A stretch of DNA of 64,000 nt from an uncultured Acetatifactor sp. (GTDB lineage Bacteria > Bacillota > Clostridia > Lachnospirales > Lachnospiraceae), in NCBI GenBank assembly GCA_934436435.1, contig CAKSAN010000002.1, forward strand, positions 251,444 to 315,443, given 5' to 3'. The translations under genes and the position numbers were made by a program. A model generated the notes under the pieces. It was not told the DNA's origin. It ran no database searches and was given only the letters and a program-made list of their open reading frames with translations. Positions 8,993-18,616 of this stretch are shown piece by piece; position 1 is the first letter of the stretch, and each line of letters starts with the position of its first letter.

Positions 8993-10257
8993 AGCTGGTA
9001 TTTGTCTCAAACTATTTTAATCATCATCAGCTTTCCTTCTGCGATGCTTTGTATGAATTGTTGGACGGGAGCTTCTGTTTTCTCCAGACACAGCCTATGG
9101 AAGAGGAACGGATAAAGATGGGCTGGCAGGCCGAGGGACGTCCCTATGTGCGTTACGCGAAGAAGGACGTTTCCGACACGGAATCTGCAGCTATGCCCCC
9201 CGCAGACTGGCGAAAGCTGCTGCTTGCGGCGGATGTGGTCATCTTCGGCGGGTGTGACGACGAGAGTTATATTCAGGAGAGGCTGGCGGCCGGGAAACCG
9301 GTCTTCCGATACAATGAGCGCTTATATAAGGAAGGACAATGGAAAGCGATCTCTCCCAGAGGATTGTTGCAAAAGTACAAGGATCATACCAGATACCGTA
9401 AGGCACCGGTATATTTTCTCTGTGCGGGAGCCTATGTCCCCTGCGATTATCATCTGATCCATGCTTATCCGGAGAAGATGCTGCGGTTCGGGTATTTTCC
9501 CGAGGCCAGATCCTATGAACCGGGACAGCCCTTTGACCGTAAGAAGCCCGGCAGTATTCTCTGGGCGGCCCGGATGATCGATTGGAAGCATCCGGAACTG
9601 GTGGTGAAGACAGCAGCTTATTTAAAAGAGCATCTGGAAGGGATTCCTTTTCATATCACTATGATCGGCGGTGGGGAACTGGAAAATGAGGTGCACCGAT
9701 TGGCAGAGGAACTTGGGGTGACGGAAGAAATAACATTCCCGGGCTACCTTGGGCCGGAAGAAGTACGGGCAGCCATGGAGATCTCCCAGATCTATCTGGT
9801 TACCAGTGACCGCAAGGAAGGCTGGGGAGCCGTAGTGAATGAGGCTATGAACAGCGGTTGTGCCGTTGTGGCGGATCACATGATCGGAGCGGCACCTTAT
9901 CTGATCCATCAGGGCAGGAACGGACGGATCTATCGGGACGGCTGTGAACAGGAATTGCTCCGGACGGTGGAACATCTGCTTCGGGCTCCGGAAGAATGCA
10001 GAAGACTGGGAGAAGCGGCCCAACAGACCATATCTGTGGAATGGAATGCCCGCACTGCCGCAGAGAGACTGGTACGGTTGTGTCGGGAAATGGGATTTCT
10101 GGGGGAAGTGGCGAAAAGTGAAACACAGGTCACAGAGAATGCAGGGACGGTGACAGTTGCTCCTGCGATTCCGGAACTGTGGAGGGACGGCCCCTGTTCC
10201 CCTGCCCCTGTGATCCCGGAGAGACATATGTATAGGAGAATAAACAGTGAACAGTAA
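8989..10257 (+). CDS. GT4 family glycosyltransferase
   Basis: A GT-B fold transferase of 422 residues. The N-terminus MKLVFVSNYFNHHQ resembles a subgroup of capsule GT4 enzymes that start with NYxNHHQ. In the C-terminal domain, GSILWAARMIDWKHPEL (about 184-200) is the inter-domain strand with the basic donor-binding patch. HITMIGGGELE follows, and KEGWGAVVNEAMNSG (about 274-288) is the E-x7-E donor motif. The final 50 residues are Pro/Val-rich and look like a dispensable tail. GGGGAGG lies before ATG 8989, which overlaps the upstream stop. The tail overlaps the next gene by 11 nt. Donor unknown. Confidence 0.85.
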   Translation: MKLVFVSNYFNHHQLSFCDALYELLDGSFCFLQTQPMEEERIKMGWQAEGRPYVRYAKKDVSDTESAAMPPADWRKLLLAADVVIFGGCDDESYIQERLAAGKPVFRYNERLYKEGQWKAISPRGLLQKYKDHTRYRKAPVYFLCAGAYVPCDYHLIHAYPEKMLRFGYFPEARSYEPGQPFDRKKPGSILWAARMIDWKHPELVVKTAAYLKEHLEGIPFHITMIGGGELENEVHRLAEELGVTEEITFPGYLGPEEVRAAMEISQIYLVTSDRKEGWGAVVNEAMNSGCAVVADHMIGAAPYLIHQGRNGRIYRDGCEQELLRTVEHLLRAPEECRRLGEAAQQTISVEWNARTAAERLVRLCREMGFLGEVAKSETQVTENAGTVTVAPAIPELWRDGPCSPAPVIPERHMYRRINSEQ

Positions 10258-11257
10258 TGCCAGCAATCAACCGCTGATCAGTGTGATCGTGCCGGTATAC
10301 AACATCATACCGTATCTGCCCCGCTGTGTGGAAAGCCTGCGAGAGCAGACATACCGGAATCTGGAGATCCTTCTGATCGATGACGGATCCACCGATGATA
10401 CTCCGGCATTGTGTGACCGCCTGGCGGAGGGAGATGCGAGAATCCGTGTTTTTCATAAGGAAAACGGCGGCCCTTCTTCAGCCCGCAACTACGGACTGGA
10501 ACAGGCAAGAGGAGAGTATGTGGGATTTGTGGACAGCGATGACTACGTGGATGCGGATATGTATGAGCGCCTGTACCGGGCAATCGAGGATACCCGGATG
10601 CCCGTTGCGCAGGTCGGCAGAGATGAGATTGATAAGGATGGCAATATATTACCGAATATCTGCGAACCGGTAGCGCAGGCACAGGTGATTTCCGCACAGG
10701 ATTTCCTGAAGGAGTTGCTGATGCACCGGGGAGACTGCTCCTTTTGCACCAAATTGCTGCAAAAGGAACTGTTTACCGAAGAAAAATTCCCCATTGGAGC
10801 ATTGAATGAAGACTTTCATCTGCTGGTGAATATGCTGACCCGTGAAAAAAACACGGTTCCGGGGATTGCGTGTATCCCGGGACAGGCGTATCATGTATTT
10901 TATCGTCCCGACAGCAACACCCGTGATAAGAACCGGTTTTCCCGGGTATTCGCGGACAATATCGATAATGCGGATATGGTGCTTGCTCTGGTGGAGAGAA
11001 AATATCCGGAGCTGACAGAGATCGCATTTCGCTTTGGCGTATTTCAGCGGCTGGATTATCTGCTGCATATTCCCATCCCACAGATGACCCGGGGGAACGA
11101 TTTTTACCGGAACGTCGTGAAAAATCTGCGCCATGGCTGGTGGAGAGCAATGAGAAATCCTTATCTCACCAAAAAGAACAAGTGCTATCATACACTGTTC
11201 GCCATTGCCCCGAAAGGGATCCGGGTATTACACAAAAAAGTGAAACGTATCGAGTAG
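10247..11257 (+). CDS. GT2 family glycosyltransferase (EpsJ-like)
   Basis: Inverting GT-A enzyme. It begins PLISVIVPVYNIIPYL with LLIDDGSTDDT (about 44-54), NGGPSSARNYGL (about 78-89) and FVDSDDYVDADMY (about 98-110), the classical GT2 nucleotide and metal binding sites. At 336 residues it has the usual C-terminal extension of EpsJ/WfgS-like enzymes. The start is GTG 10247, chosen because AGGAG (10234-10238) lies 8 nt upstream; it overlaps the preceding gene by 11 nt. It is the last GT before the exported-protein block and may complete the repeat unit. Sugar specificity is not predictable. Confidence 0.85.
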   Translation: MNSNASNQPLISVIVPVYNIIPYLPRCVESLREQTYRNLEILLIDDGSTDDTPALCDRLAEGDARIRVFHKENGGPSSARNYGLEQARGEYVGFVDSDDYVDADMYERLYRAIEDTRMPVAQVGRDEIDKDGNILPNICEPVAQAQVISAQDFLKELLMHRGDCSFCTKLLQKELFTEEKFPIGALNEDFHLLVNMLTREKNTVPGIACIPGQAYHVFYRPDSNTRDKNRFSRVFADNIDNADMVLALVERKYPELTEIAFRFGVFQRLDYLLHIPIPQMTRGNDFYRNVVKNLRHGWWRAMRNPYLTKKNKCYHTLFAIAPKGIRVLHKKVKRIE

Positions 11258-11277
11258 AAAGAAACAGGTTAAGTTAT

Positions 11278-13377
11278 ATGAAGAGAAAATTAGCATTTCT
11301 GGGAGCAATTTTCCTGGCGGCATTCTTATTTACTTATGAAGGAAATACTTATCAGAGCCATGCACTGGATGAGGAAGACCGGGCATGGATCGAAGAGGCC
11401 GGCGCGGCGCTGGAAGAGATTGTACAAGAGCGGGAGATCATGGCACTGGTCTATCTGTGTGACGATCTGGCGATCCGCGGGGAAGCAGACAACAACAGTG
11501 AAACAGTGGTCACCGTTCCCAGCGGACAGATGGTGGAGATCCAGGGTGTGACGGTGGACGAAGAGTATCAGGTCTGGGAAAGGGTATCGGCAGAAGTAAG
11601 CGGAACGGTCTATGAGGGATATATTCCCCGGGAATATCTGGCATGCTCTGACGAGCGGTTTCTGGAATGGGAAGAACTTTATGGCATGAATCCCGGAGCG
11701 GCGGTGATGCTGACGGGAGAGAATGCAACCGGTGTCTATGCGGACATCGAACAGTTCCCTGAGAGTTATCGGCCGGCACTGGAAGCTCTGAAACAGCAGC
11801 ATCCGAACTGGACCTTCGTGCGACAGAATACCGGATTGGATTTCCAGACCGTGATCAACAATGAACTTCAGGGTGGAAAAAGTCTGGTCTATAAGAGCTA
11901 TGGAGACTACTGCAAGGAAGGACAGCACAGTCCCAACTGGTACTTTGCTTCCGAGGATATTCTGAAGCTGTATATGGATCCGAGAAACTCCCTGCAGGAG
12001 AATGCTATTTTTCAGTTTGAGCAGCTGACGTATAACGAAAGTTATCATACGGAAGCGGCAGTAGAGTCTTTTTTGAACAATACTTTCATGAACAGCGGCA
12101 GTCCGGCGCCCCTGACGGATATGACATTTTCCCATATCTTCTGGGCGATCGGCGCAGAACAGCAGGTCAGCCCCTTCCATCTGGCAGCCAGAGTGTATCA
12201 GGAACAGGGACAGGGAACCTCACCGCTGATCTCCGGAAGCTATCCCGGTTACGAAGGATATTATAATTATTTTAATATCTCAGCCAGCGGCAGCACCAAT
12301 GAGCAGGTGATCATCAACGGACTGACCTACGCCCGGAACAATAACTGGAACAATGCCTACGCGTCTATCCTGGGCGGAGCCAATGTCATTTCGGCAAATT
12401 ACATAAAAAAGGGGCAGGACACCCTGTATCTGCAAAAATTCAATGTGTCGCCGACCGCCAGCAATCCGGTGTATACACATCAATATATGCAGAATATCTC
12501 AGCACCTACCAGTGAGGCACTGAGCATGAAAAGGCTGTACGAAAGTGCGGGAGCTTTGGAGAACACCTTTGTCTTTAAGATTCCGGTCTATGAAAATATG
12601 CCGGAAAGCCCCTGCCCGATGCCCACATTTTCTACCAATGTGGTATTGCAGGTGCCCGCAGGCTATGATGCTTCCACAATCTATGTGGACGGAATCCCCT
12701 ATACGCCGCAAGTTCGTAACAATCGCCGTATTGTGACCGTGCCGGACGGAAATGCCCAGGCTGCGGTGGTCTATCGTTATAATGAGAACGGCGCCCCCAT
12801 CGGCATGTACGTGTGGACACTGGAATACCGCAACAATGCCTATGCGGTTACGGAACAGCCGGATCTGGCGGATCTGCTGACCTATCACGGCTTTTCCATT
12901 CGTATCACCGGGAAAGCGGGAATCCGGTTCAAGACCGGCATCAGCACAGACCTTCGGGCGAGACTGCTGGGAGACGGTGTGAATGGTTATTATTTGAAGG
13001 AATACGGAACTCTGGTCATGAACAATGCCAACCGGGCAAGTTACCCCATGATCAAGGGTGGGGAAAAGGTCATCAGCGGACTGGCCTACGGAACGGATGC
13101 AGGCGGCGCCCATCAGGACAGTATTTATGAGACAGTAAACGGAAGATACCGTTATACTTCTGTACTGGTAGGATTGCCGGCCAGCCAGTACAAAGTGGAA
13201 TATGCGTTCCGCGGATACATTATTCTGACCAAGGATGGCAGAGATATTACGGTCTACGGACCGGCGATGGCACGGAGCATTTATTCTCTGGCAGAACAGG
13301 TGTTGAATATGGGAACCTATCCCCAGGGTTCCGATGCGGACACGTTCCTGCGCAAACTGATCAGCGATGCACAGTGA
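11278..13377 (+). CDS. Exported glucosaminidase with SH3-like domain and unusual C-terminal module
   Basis: Predicted secreted peptidoglycan hydrolase of 699 residues (endo-beta-N-acetylglucosaminidase, GH73-type). ATG 11278 is preferred to an upstream in-frame ATG at 11140 because a signal peptide follows directly (KRK, then a hydrophobic run to about residue 20). Residues about 50-130 form a bacterial SH3-like domain. About 170-400 form the glucosaminidase domain, seen from LKQQHPNWTFVRQN, ESFLNNTFMNSG, FWAIGAEQQVSPFHLAARVYQE and NNWNNAYASILGGA. Residues about 451-699 form a module with no family I recognise, which recurs at the C-terminus of the metalloprotease at 55007-58105. It may remodel wall peptidoglycan where the polymer is attached. 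The Shine-Dalgarno site is weak. Confidence 0.82.
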   Translation: MKRKLAFLGAIFLAAFLFTYEGNTYQSHALDEEDRAWIEEAGAALEEIVQEREIMALVYLCDDLAIRGEADNNSETVVTVPSGQMVEIQGVTVDEEYQVWERVSAEVSGTVYEGYIPREYLACSDERFLEWEELYGMNPGAAVMLTGENATGVYADIEQFPESYRPALEALKQQHPNWTFVRQNTGLDFQTVINNELQGGKSLVYKSYGDYCKEGQHSPNWYFASEDILKLYMDPRNSLQENAIFQFEQLTYNESYHTEAAVESFLNNTFMNSGSPAPLTDMTFSHIFWAIGAEQQVSPFHLAARVYQEQGQGTSPLISGSYPGYEGYYNYFNISASGSTNEQVIINGLTYARNNNWNNAYASILGGANVISANYIKKGQDTLYLQKFNVSPTASNPVYTHQYMQNISAPTSEALSMKRLYESAGALENTFVFKIPVYENMPESPCPMPTFSTNVVLQVPAGYDASTIYVDGIPYTPQVRNNRRIVTVPDGNAQAAVVYRYNENGAPIGMYVWTLEYRNNAYAVTEQPDLADLLTYHGFSIRITGKAGIRFKTGISTDLRARLLGDGVNGYYLKEYGTLVMNNANRASYPMIKGGEKVISGLAYGTDAGGAHQDSIYETVNGRYRYTSVLVGLPASQYKVEYAFRGYIILTKDGRDITVYGPAMARSIYSLAEQVLNMGTYPQGSDADTFLRKLISDAQ

Positions 13378-13448
13378 CAGTATGTGCAGCCACTGGAAGA
13401 TCATAAGAGACCGATAACAGAATTTAGATAAAAAGATAGGACAAAAAG

Positions 13449-15350
13449 ATGAAAAGAAAAGCAACAAGACTTCTGGCAATGGTTATGAGTACCCTGTTAG
13501 TAACCTCCCTGGCAGCCTGCGGAGACGGCAGTGATGAGAATGCGAATGAGGTATTGACACCGGTGGAGGCAGAGCCGATGCTCTCGGATCTGGAACTGGA
13601 GATTGTCAATCTGGAAACAGAATACAATAAAGGAGAATTTACGCAGGCAGATTATCTGGCATTGGCAGATGCCTACAGCAGGGCAGGGTATATCCGCAGA
13701 CAGCGGGATATGCTGGAACAGGACTATCGGCTTTATGAGGATGCGGAGGCCTTTGCTTCCCTGCAGGGAATCTGCGTGAATCTGGAAGAGGAGACTGAAG
13801 AGATCCGCAGCCGGGCGCAGGAAATGCGGAACAATCTGGAACTGACGGATTATGTGGACGAGAGCATTAACCTCATAGACAGCGCCGACTGGTTCACTAC
13901 CATGATGCCTAAATTGAAAGAAGGACAGCGCAGCTACTATCTGGAACAGGACGGCCAGACGCTGTTTTATGCGCAAGTGGGATACACAGAAGAAGGACAG
14001 TGCTTTTCGAAAGTATGGTATATGGGGGATCAGGCCAAACGTTTCTTAAGCCAGGAGGGAACAACGATTCGGCTGGTGACAGTGACCCCGGTCGGAACCG
14101 GAGACGGAGCCACAGAGACTCCGGATACGATGGAAACAGATACGGCGGACCCGGCAACAGAGATTCCGGACACCACAGCACCTATGACGGATGCGCCGGA
14201 GACTATGGATCAATGGAACGGTATGTTCGAAGCCTGGAGTGTGGACAGCACCACCGGCAGTGTTACCCATGAACAGGGTACCCTGCAGAACGGGATACTT
14301 ACCGGGGATTATACCTGCAACATACATCCGGGAGAAGGTACACTGGATGTATATTCTCTCTGGAGCAACCGGGAAGGCATGGAATATGCCACTTATACCG
14401 GCAGCTTTGATGCAGAGGGCAAAAGTCTGACGGAACAGCCTTCTGAGGAAATGAAGAAGAAACTGCTGGAAGGAACCGGATATATGGATCTTATTCTTTA
14501 TGCGTATGATGCCACCGGAGAAAACTGCCTGTGGCAGGGGATCGGAGAAGACGCTTCTGCAGCAGACTATAGTTTTGGAGGAGAGATGATCGGACTGGAG
14601 ACCCGCCCGGAATATACTTCTTATGAAGTAACAGCGGATATGACGACGGGGCATGATACAACAGGAAATACGGATACCGCAAACGCCGGGAATACTACCG
14701 GCAGTTCTGATGCGGCCGACAGCGCAACCCCTCAGATCCGTATTTTTGACGGAGAGATCCAGTGGTTTGACGGAAAATACTGGGTCAGCGCCGGTAATGT
14801 GAAGGAAATGGAAAAACAGGATCCTTTTGTGGCGTACGAAGAGAACCATGGAGGGACAGATTCCGGCAACATGACAGGAAGCATCACCGGTGGTGTCAAC
14901 GGAAATACTTCCGATGGCAATGGCGGGCAGAATGTCACAGGTGGAACCGGTACGGGAGATAAGAATTCCGGAAGTATCCAGAAGCCTGCAGTGACAGCAA
15001 GTCCGGCACCTACGACGAAACCTGCCGCCACAGCGAAACCAGCAGCCACGGCGAAACCCGCAGTGACAGCGAAACCTGCGGCAACGCCGGCACCTACACC
15101 GGCGCCGACACCGGAACCGGTACAGAATAATGATGATGACGATGATGACAGTGGCAGCAGCAATGATAATAACAGCAGCGACAGCGGCAGTTCTGATAGT
15201 GGCAGTTCCGACAACGGCAGTTCTGACAGTGGCAGTTCCGACAGCGGTAGTACCGACAATGGCAGCAGTGACAGCGGCGATAGCGGCAACTCCGGCGGAG
15301 ACAGCGGTGGAAATGACGTGGATGTGGACTGGACGCCGGATCTGCTGTAG
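13449..15350 (+). CDS. Lipoprotein with Thr/Pro-rich linker and Ser-Asp repeat tail
   Basis: Predicted membrane-anchored lipoprotein of 633 residues. The signal ends in lipobox LAAC (Cys 24). The N-terminal part has a helical stretch (about 30-125). A beta-rich domain follows, including ADWFTTMMPKLKEGQRSYY (about 139) and YTGSFDAEGKSL (about 317). This layout also appears, more weakly, in the lipoprotein at 54026-54976. Then come a short motif IRIFDGEIQWFDGKYWV (about 430), a Thr/Ala/Pro-Lys linker, an acidic Asp run, Ser-Asp-Ser-Gly repeats and a terminus VDWTPDLL. No LPxTG sorting signal is visible. Motif, tail and terminus recur in the protein at 58135-58950. Function unknown; a cell-surface stalk or polymer-interacting protein is a guess. 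Confidence 0.75.
   Translation: MKRKATRLLAMVMSTLLVTSLAACGDGSDENANEVLTPVEAEPMLSDLELEIVNLETEYNKGEFTQADYLALADAYSRAGYIRRQRDMLEQDYRLYEDAEAFASLQGICVNLEEETEEIRSRAQEMRNNLELTDYVDESINLIDSADWFTTMMPKLKEGQRSYYLEQDGQTLFYAQVGYTEEGQCFSKVWYMGDQAKRFLSQEGTTIRLVTVTPVGTGDGATETPDTMETDTADPATEIPDTTAPMTDAPETMDQWNGMFEAWSVDSTTGSVTHEQGTLQNGILTGDYTCNIHPGEGTLDVYSLWSNREGMEYATYTGSFDAEGKSLTEQPSEEMKKKLLEGTGYMDLILYAYDATGENCLWQGIGEDASAADYSFGGEMIGLETRPEYTSYEVTADMTTGHDTTGNTDTANAGNTTGSSDAADSATPQIRIFDGEIQWFDGKYWVSAGNVKEMEKQDPFVAYEENHGGTDSGNMTGSITGGVNGNTSDGNGGQNVTGGTGTGDKNSGSIQKPAVTASPAPTTKPAATAKPAATAKPAVTAKPAATPAPTPAPTPEPVQNNDDDDDDSGSSNDNNSSDSGSSDSGSSDNGSSDSGSSDSGSTDNGSSDSGDSGNSGGDSGGNDVDVDWTPDLL
15178..15285 (+). repeat. In-frame GGCAGTTCTGACAGT-like repeats encoding Ser-Asp-Ser-Gly
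   Basis: Tandem imperfect 15-nt units within the 3' end of the lipoprotein gene encode SGSSD-type repeats. Units are degenerate at synonymous and a few coding positions (N for S). Length changes would stay in frame. Confidence 0.8.
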
Positions 15351-15401
15351 AATGATAAGCTATATATGAAAAAGGAATCAGGAAAAAGGAATCAGATAGA
15401 A

Positions 15402-16889
15402 ATGAAATTAACGGAAAAGAAAAAACTGATATTAATCAATATTGTGTGTCTGCTGGCATTGGCGGTCATTCTATGGCCTGTGCTGGTCATGGCCAAATAT
15501 GATTACCCTTCCGGGGATGACTGGTCCTATGGAAAATACGTCTACCAGGCAATACAGGCGGGAGAAGGATTCACCGGTGCCTTTCATGCCATCGTCCGAA
15601 CCATGACCGAAAACGCATGGGAACCGAGATTTGCCAATATCTTTCTGGCTTCGCTGCAGCCGGGAGTCCTGGGAGAGCATTTTTATCGGATCACTCCCTG
15701 GCTGATGATTGGATCCATCATTTTGTCCCAGCTGCTGCTTCTTAAGGTGTGTATTGCAGACCGGGCAAAGGAAAATGCATGGTTTATTCTGCCGATCGGC
15801 ATTCCCGTGGCAATTCTTCAGATACTTTACTGCACCTGCCCGGAGGAAAGCTTTTACTGGTACACCGGCGCTGTGAATTATACTTTCATATATAGTCTGT
15901 CTCTGGTTCTTCTGGCACTGTGCCTGAAAATCGGTATGGGAGATAACAGCAAGGTAAAACAGGTGGTATTGACGGTTCTGGCATGCCTGCTGGCTCTATT
16001 GGTGGGCGGCGACAACTTTGCCACCAGTGTATCCACCATGTGTCTGCTGATCTGCCTGGAGATCCTATTCTGGATATACCGCAGGGATGCCTTTCGACGG
16101 ACGTGGATCGTGGCATTACTGGAGATTCTCAGCCTTTTGAAATGCGTGACATCACCGCTGGCGCAGAACAGACTTAACGGTAATTTTGGCGGAAACGCTG
16201 CAACATCCCCGGTGATGGCAATCTTACTTTCTTTCCAGAGAACCTTTATGAACATCATCAGCTGGACGAACCTTAAGATTCTCCTGTTATTGGTGCTTCT
16301 GGTTCCCTTTATCTGGAAAGCAGTGCGGAAGATGAACTATAATTTCCGGTTCCCCGGCCTGTTTACCCTGCTGTCTTTTGGTATATATTCTTCCCAGGCG
16401 ACGGCTACAATCTACGTGGACGGAACCATGGGCGGAGGCAGACAGGGAGCTATTCTGTGGTATTTTTATGTGCTGTGGATGGTGGCAAATGTGATGTATT
16501 GGTGCGGATGGATCGCAAAAAGCATTGTAAAGACGGAAAGGGCAGAGAAAGCGGATCTTTTATTCCAGAAGTATCTGCTACGTTATTGTACCGTGACCGG
16601 AGCATTTCTGGCAGTAGCGGTTTTGTTCGGAAATGTAGACAGTACGGTCAGCTACCGTGCTTATCGTATGTGGAGAAACGGTTGGGCACAGGCCTACGGT
16701 GCCGGCTGGGAGGAAAGAATTAAAGTACTGAAAGATGATTCTGTGAAAAATCCCGAGTTCACACCATTGAACCATGTAGAACTGATCATGTACACAGATC
16801 TTCAACCGGAGAACGGCTATGTTTGGGTAAATACAGCCTGTGCAGAGTATTACGGAAAAGAATCCGTGAAAGTGGTGACGGAACAGTAA
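15402..16889 (+). CDS. DUF6056-like polytopic membrane protein
   Basis: About 495 residues with ten or more hydrophobic helices. The N-terminal signature SGDDWSYGKYV (after the first helix) and the WEPRFANIFL segment resemble DUF6056 membrane proteins. These have a GT-C-like layout with an acidic Asp-Asp in the first outer loop. If GT-C, it would use a polyprenyl-phosphate sugar to decorate the polymer outside the cell. A later outer-loop region (YVDGTMGGGRQGAILWYF, about 345-362) and a short soluble tail follow. I prefer ATG 15402 (AAGGA upstream, 11 nt spacing) over the in-frame ATG 15366, which lacks a ribosome site. The enzymatic role is inference. Confidence 0.65.
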   Translation: MKLTEKKKLILINIVCLLALAVILWPVLVMAKYDYPSGDDWSYGKYVYQAIQAGEGFTGAFHAIVRTMTENAWEPRFANIFLASLQPGVLGEHFYRITPWLMIGSIILSQLLLLKVCIADRAKENAWFILPIGIPVAILQILYCTCPEESFYWYTGAVNYTFIYSLSLVLLALCLKIGMGDNSKVKQVVLTVLACLLALLVGGDNFATSVSTMCLLICLEILFWIYRRDAFRRTWIVALLEILSLLKCVTSPLAQNRLNGNFGGNAATSPVMAILLSFQRTFMNIISWTNLKILLLLVLLVPFIWKAVRKMNYNFRFPGLFTLLSFGIYSSQATATIYVDGTMGGGRQGAILWYFYVLWMVANVMYWCGWIAKSIVKTERAEKADLLFQKYLLRYCTVTGAFLAVAVLFGNVDSTVSYRAYRMWRNGWAQAYGAGWEERIKVLKDDSVKNPEFTPLNHVELIMYTDLQPENGYVWVNTACAEYYGKESVKVVTEQ

Positions 16890-16906
16890 AGGGATAGGTC
16901 CAGTTA

Positions 16907-16937
16907 TTGACAGAGAATAAAAGCTTGTACTTATAGG
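16907..16937 (+). promoter_or_regulatory. Possible promoter before the O-antigen ligase-like gene
   Basis: A perfect -35 TTGACA (16907-16912) is followed after 19 nt by TATAGG (16932-16937). A second option pairs TTGTAC (16925-16930) with TAAAAT (16948-16953) at 17 nt. Either lies in the 122-nt gap before ATG 17012. Spacing is suboptimal for the first and the -35 is weak for the second. Confidence 0.4.
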
Positions 16938-17011
16938 ATAAATTGATTAAAATAAAAAAGAGTGTGCAATTCTATGGGTATTTAATAAAAATAGAAACTG
17001 AGGATTACAAT

Positions 17012-18616
17012 ATGGAACTTACAGTTAAGGGGAAGACATTTCATATATGGTCAAAGAAGAGAATGTTATATACCATCTGCTTTTTCCTTTTCTGTGTGAT
17101 TGATCAGAGAACAAAAACCGGTTCCGGACTAGATGGAATTATAGAGACCTTCAGTAATATGGTAGGAGTGCTGATGGCGGTCATTATTATGTCACACTAT
17201 AAACGGGAAGAATTTATGGCCTGTAAAATCCCCTATATTATATGGACTGTGGTTGGATTGACGGCAGGGGTTCTGTTTACCGTTTTTGGACAGCCATATG
17301 CGTATTTCAGGAATAGTCGTGTGATGTTGGGCATAGAGGTGCTTTTGTTTGGATATGTGGTGATTTACACAGTCATCACTGTATTTATTCAAAAAAGGTA
17401 TCCGAAATTGAATAAAGGAATCTTTGGGTTGTGGCTGGTTATGATGCTCCTGATGATCTTTTCGAGAAGTGACTACTTATGGCCGTTTGGCTATTTTTTG
17501 ATGTTTGGCTGCTTCTACCTTACGGATTTTACAGAAGATGAACAAGAGGATTTATTTCAGGGTATCATGAACGGAGTTATCTTGGCCTTTTTTGCTTTTC
17601 AGGGTTACTGTTGTGTGTTTCGACCGTATGATCAGGTAAGGTATCTGGGAATCTATAATAATTGTAATCTGAATGGCCTGTTTTATCTGATCGTGCTGGC
17701 AGCCGTGTTTGGAAAAATACTGTATGTAACGAAAGAGAACAAACACAAGTTCTGGAGAGTATATTACTGGCTCGGTGCAGGGACAGTTTATTCCTTTCTG
17801 TTTATGACCATCGGTCGGACGGCATGGATGGTGTCATTTATATTGGGGCTGTTGTTTCTTGGCTTCTATCAGGGAATAAAAGCCCGGAGGCATTATATCA
17901 GAAATGGATTGCTCTTAGTGGCATGTGTTTGCACAATGTTCCCATTGGTATTCGGGATGACCAGATATCTGCCACCGGTATTTCACCATCCCGTGTGGTT
18001 TTGGGGAGAGTGGAGTGAAGAAAAGGTACATTCATGGGATCCATGGAATTCGGAAAAATACGTGGATCTGGATGAACTACTGGAAACGGCTATCGGAAGA
18101 ACCACAGAAATTACAGAAGGTATTTTCAGCAGATATCCTTTTGCAATGAAGGCGTTTGCGGCGGAACAACAGGAAACGGTATCGCAGGAAGAACTGCGGC
18201 AGAAAAATGCCGCTTTAAAAACAGAGGAGGAATATACGAATCCTTTTTTGGTGCGTAAGACGATATATAGTCATTATCTTGCAGAACTAAACCTCAGGGG
18301 ACATACTCAGTCAGATCAGGGATTCCAATTAACCTACTTTTATTGGATCGGACATGCCCATAATATATATCTGCAATTTGCCACCGATTTTGGTATACCT
18401 GCTGTGTTGTGCATGATTATTCTGTGTATATGGAGCATTGTTAAACTGGTTCGCAGATATTATCGGAAGGGGATGCCGGTGGTGGCCGCGGGCAGCATCT
18501 TTATTATGCTGGTGCCGCTCTTGTTTGGAATGTTGGAATATTCCTGGGGAAGCAGTGCTCTTACCATGTTACTTTTATTCCTGTGCTGGAGACAAACGTT
18601 AGTTTATGAAAAATAA
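17012..18616 (+). CDS. O-antigen ligase/Wzy-like membrane protein
   Basis: A protein of 534 residues with about ten to twelve helices and one large outer loop (about 330-455) between helices, as in Wzy_C/O-antigen ligase proteins. The loop is followed by YFYWIGHAHNIYLQFATDFG, the family's conserved H-x-x-x-L-x-x-x-x-x-x-G segment after the periplasmic loop. RTAWMVSFILGLLFLGF matches the Arg-containing helix near the Wzy_C start. ATG 17012 is chosen because GAGGA (17000-17004) lies 7 nt upstream; the longer frame would need TTG 16943 without a site. It may polymerise or ligate glycan to an acceptor. It overlaps the next gene by 11 nt. Confidence 0.78.
   Translation: MELTVKGKTFHIWSKKRMLYTICFFLFCVIDQRTKTGSGLDGIIETFSNMVGVLMAVIIMSHYKREEFMACKIPYIIWTVVGLTAGVLFTVFGQPYAYFRNSRVMLGIEVLLFGYVVIYTVITVFIQKRYPKLNKGIFGLWLVMMLLMIFSRSDYLWPFGYFLMFGCFYLTDFTEDEQEDLFQGIMNGVILAFFAFQGYCCVFRPYDQVRYLGIYNNCNLNGLFYLIVLAAVFGKILYVTKENKHKFWRVYYWLGAGTVYSFLFMTIGRTAWMVSFILGLLFLGFYQGIKARRHYIRNGLLLVACVCTMFPLVFGMTRYLPPVFHHPVWFWGEWSEEKVHSWDPWNSEKYVDLDELLETAIGRTTEITEGIFSRYPFAMKAFAAEQQETVSQEELRQKNAALKTEEEYTNPFLVRKTIYSHYLAELNLRGHTQSDQGFQLTYFYWIGHAHNIYLQFATDFGIPAVLCMIILCIWSIVKLVRRYYRKGMPVVAAGSIFIMLVPLLFGMLEYSWGSSALTMLLLFLCWRQTLVYEK

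Noticed and set aside
12499..13479. 326-codon open frame on the - strand
   Set aside because: It lies antisense to the glucosaminidase module, whose protein aligns with the metalloprotease C-terminus. The - strand translation has no recognisable family, is rich in His/Cys/Arg, and has no ribosome site.
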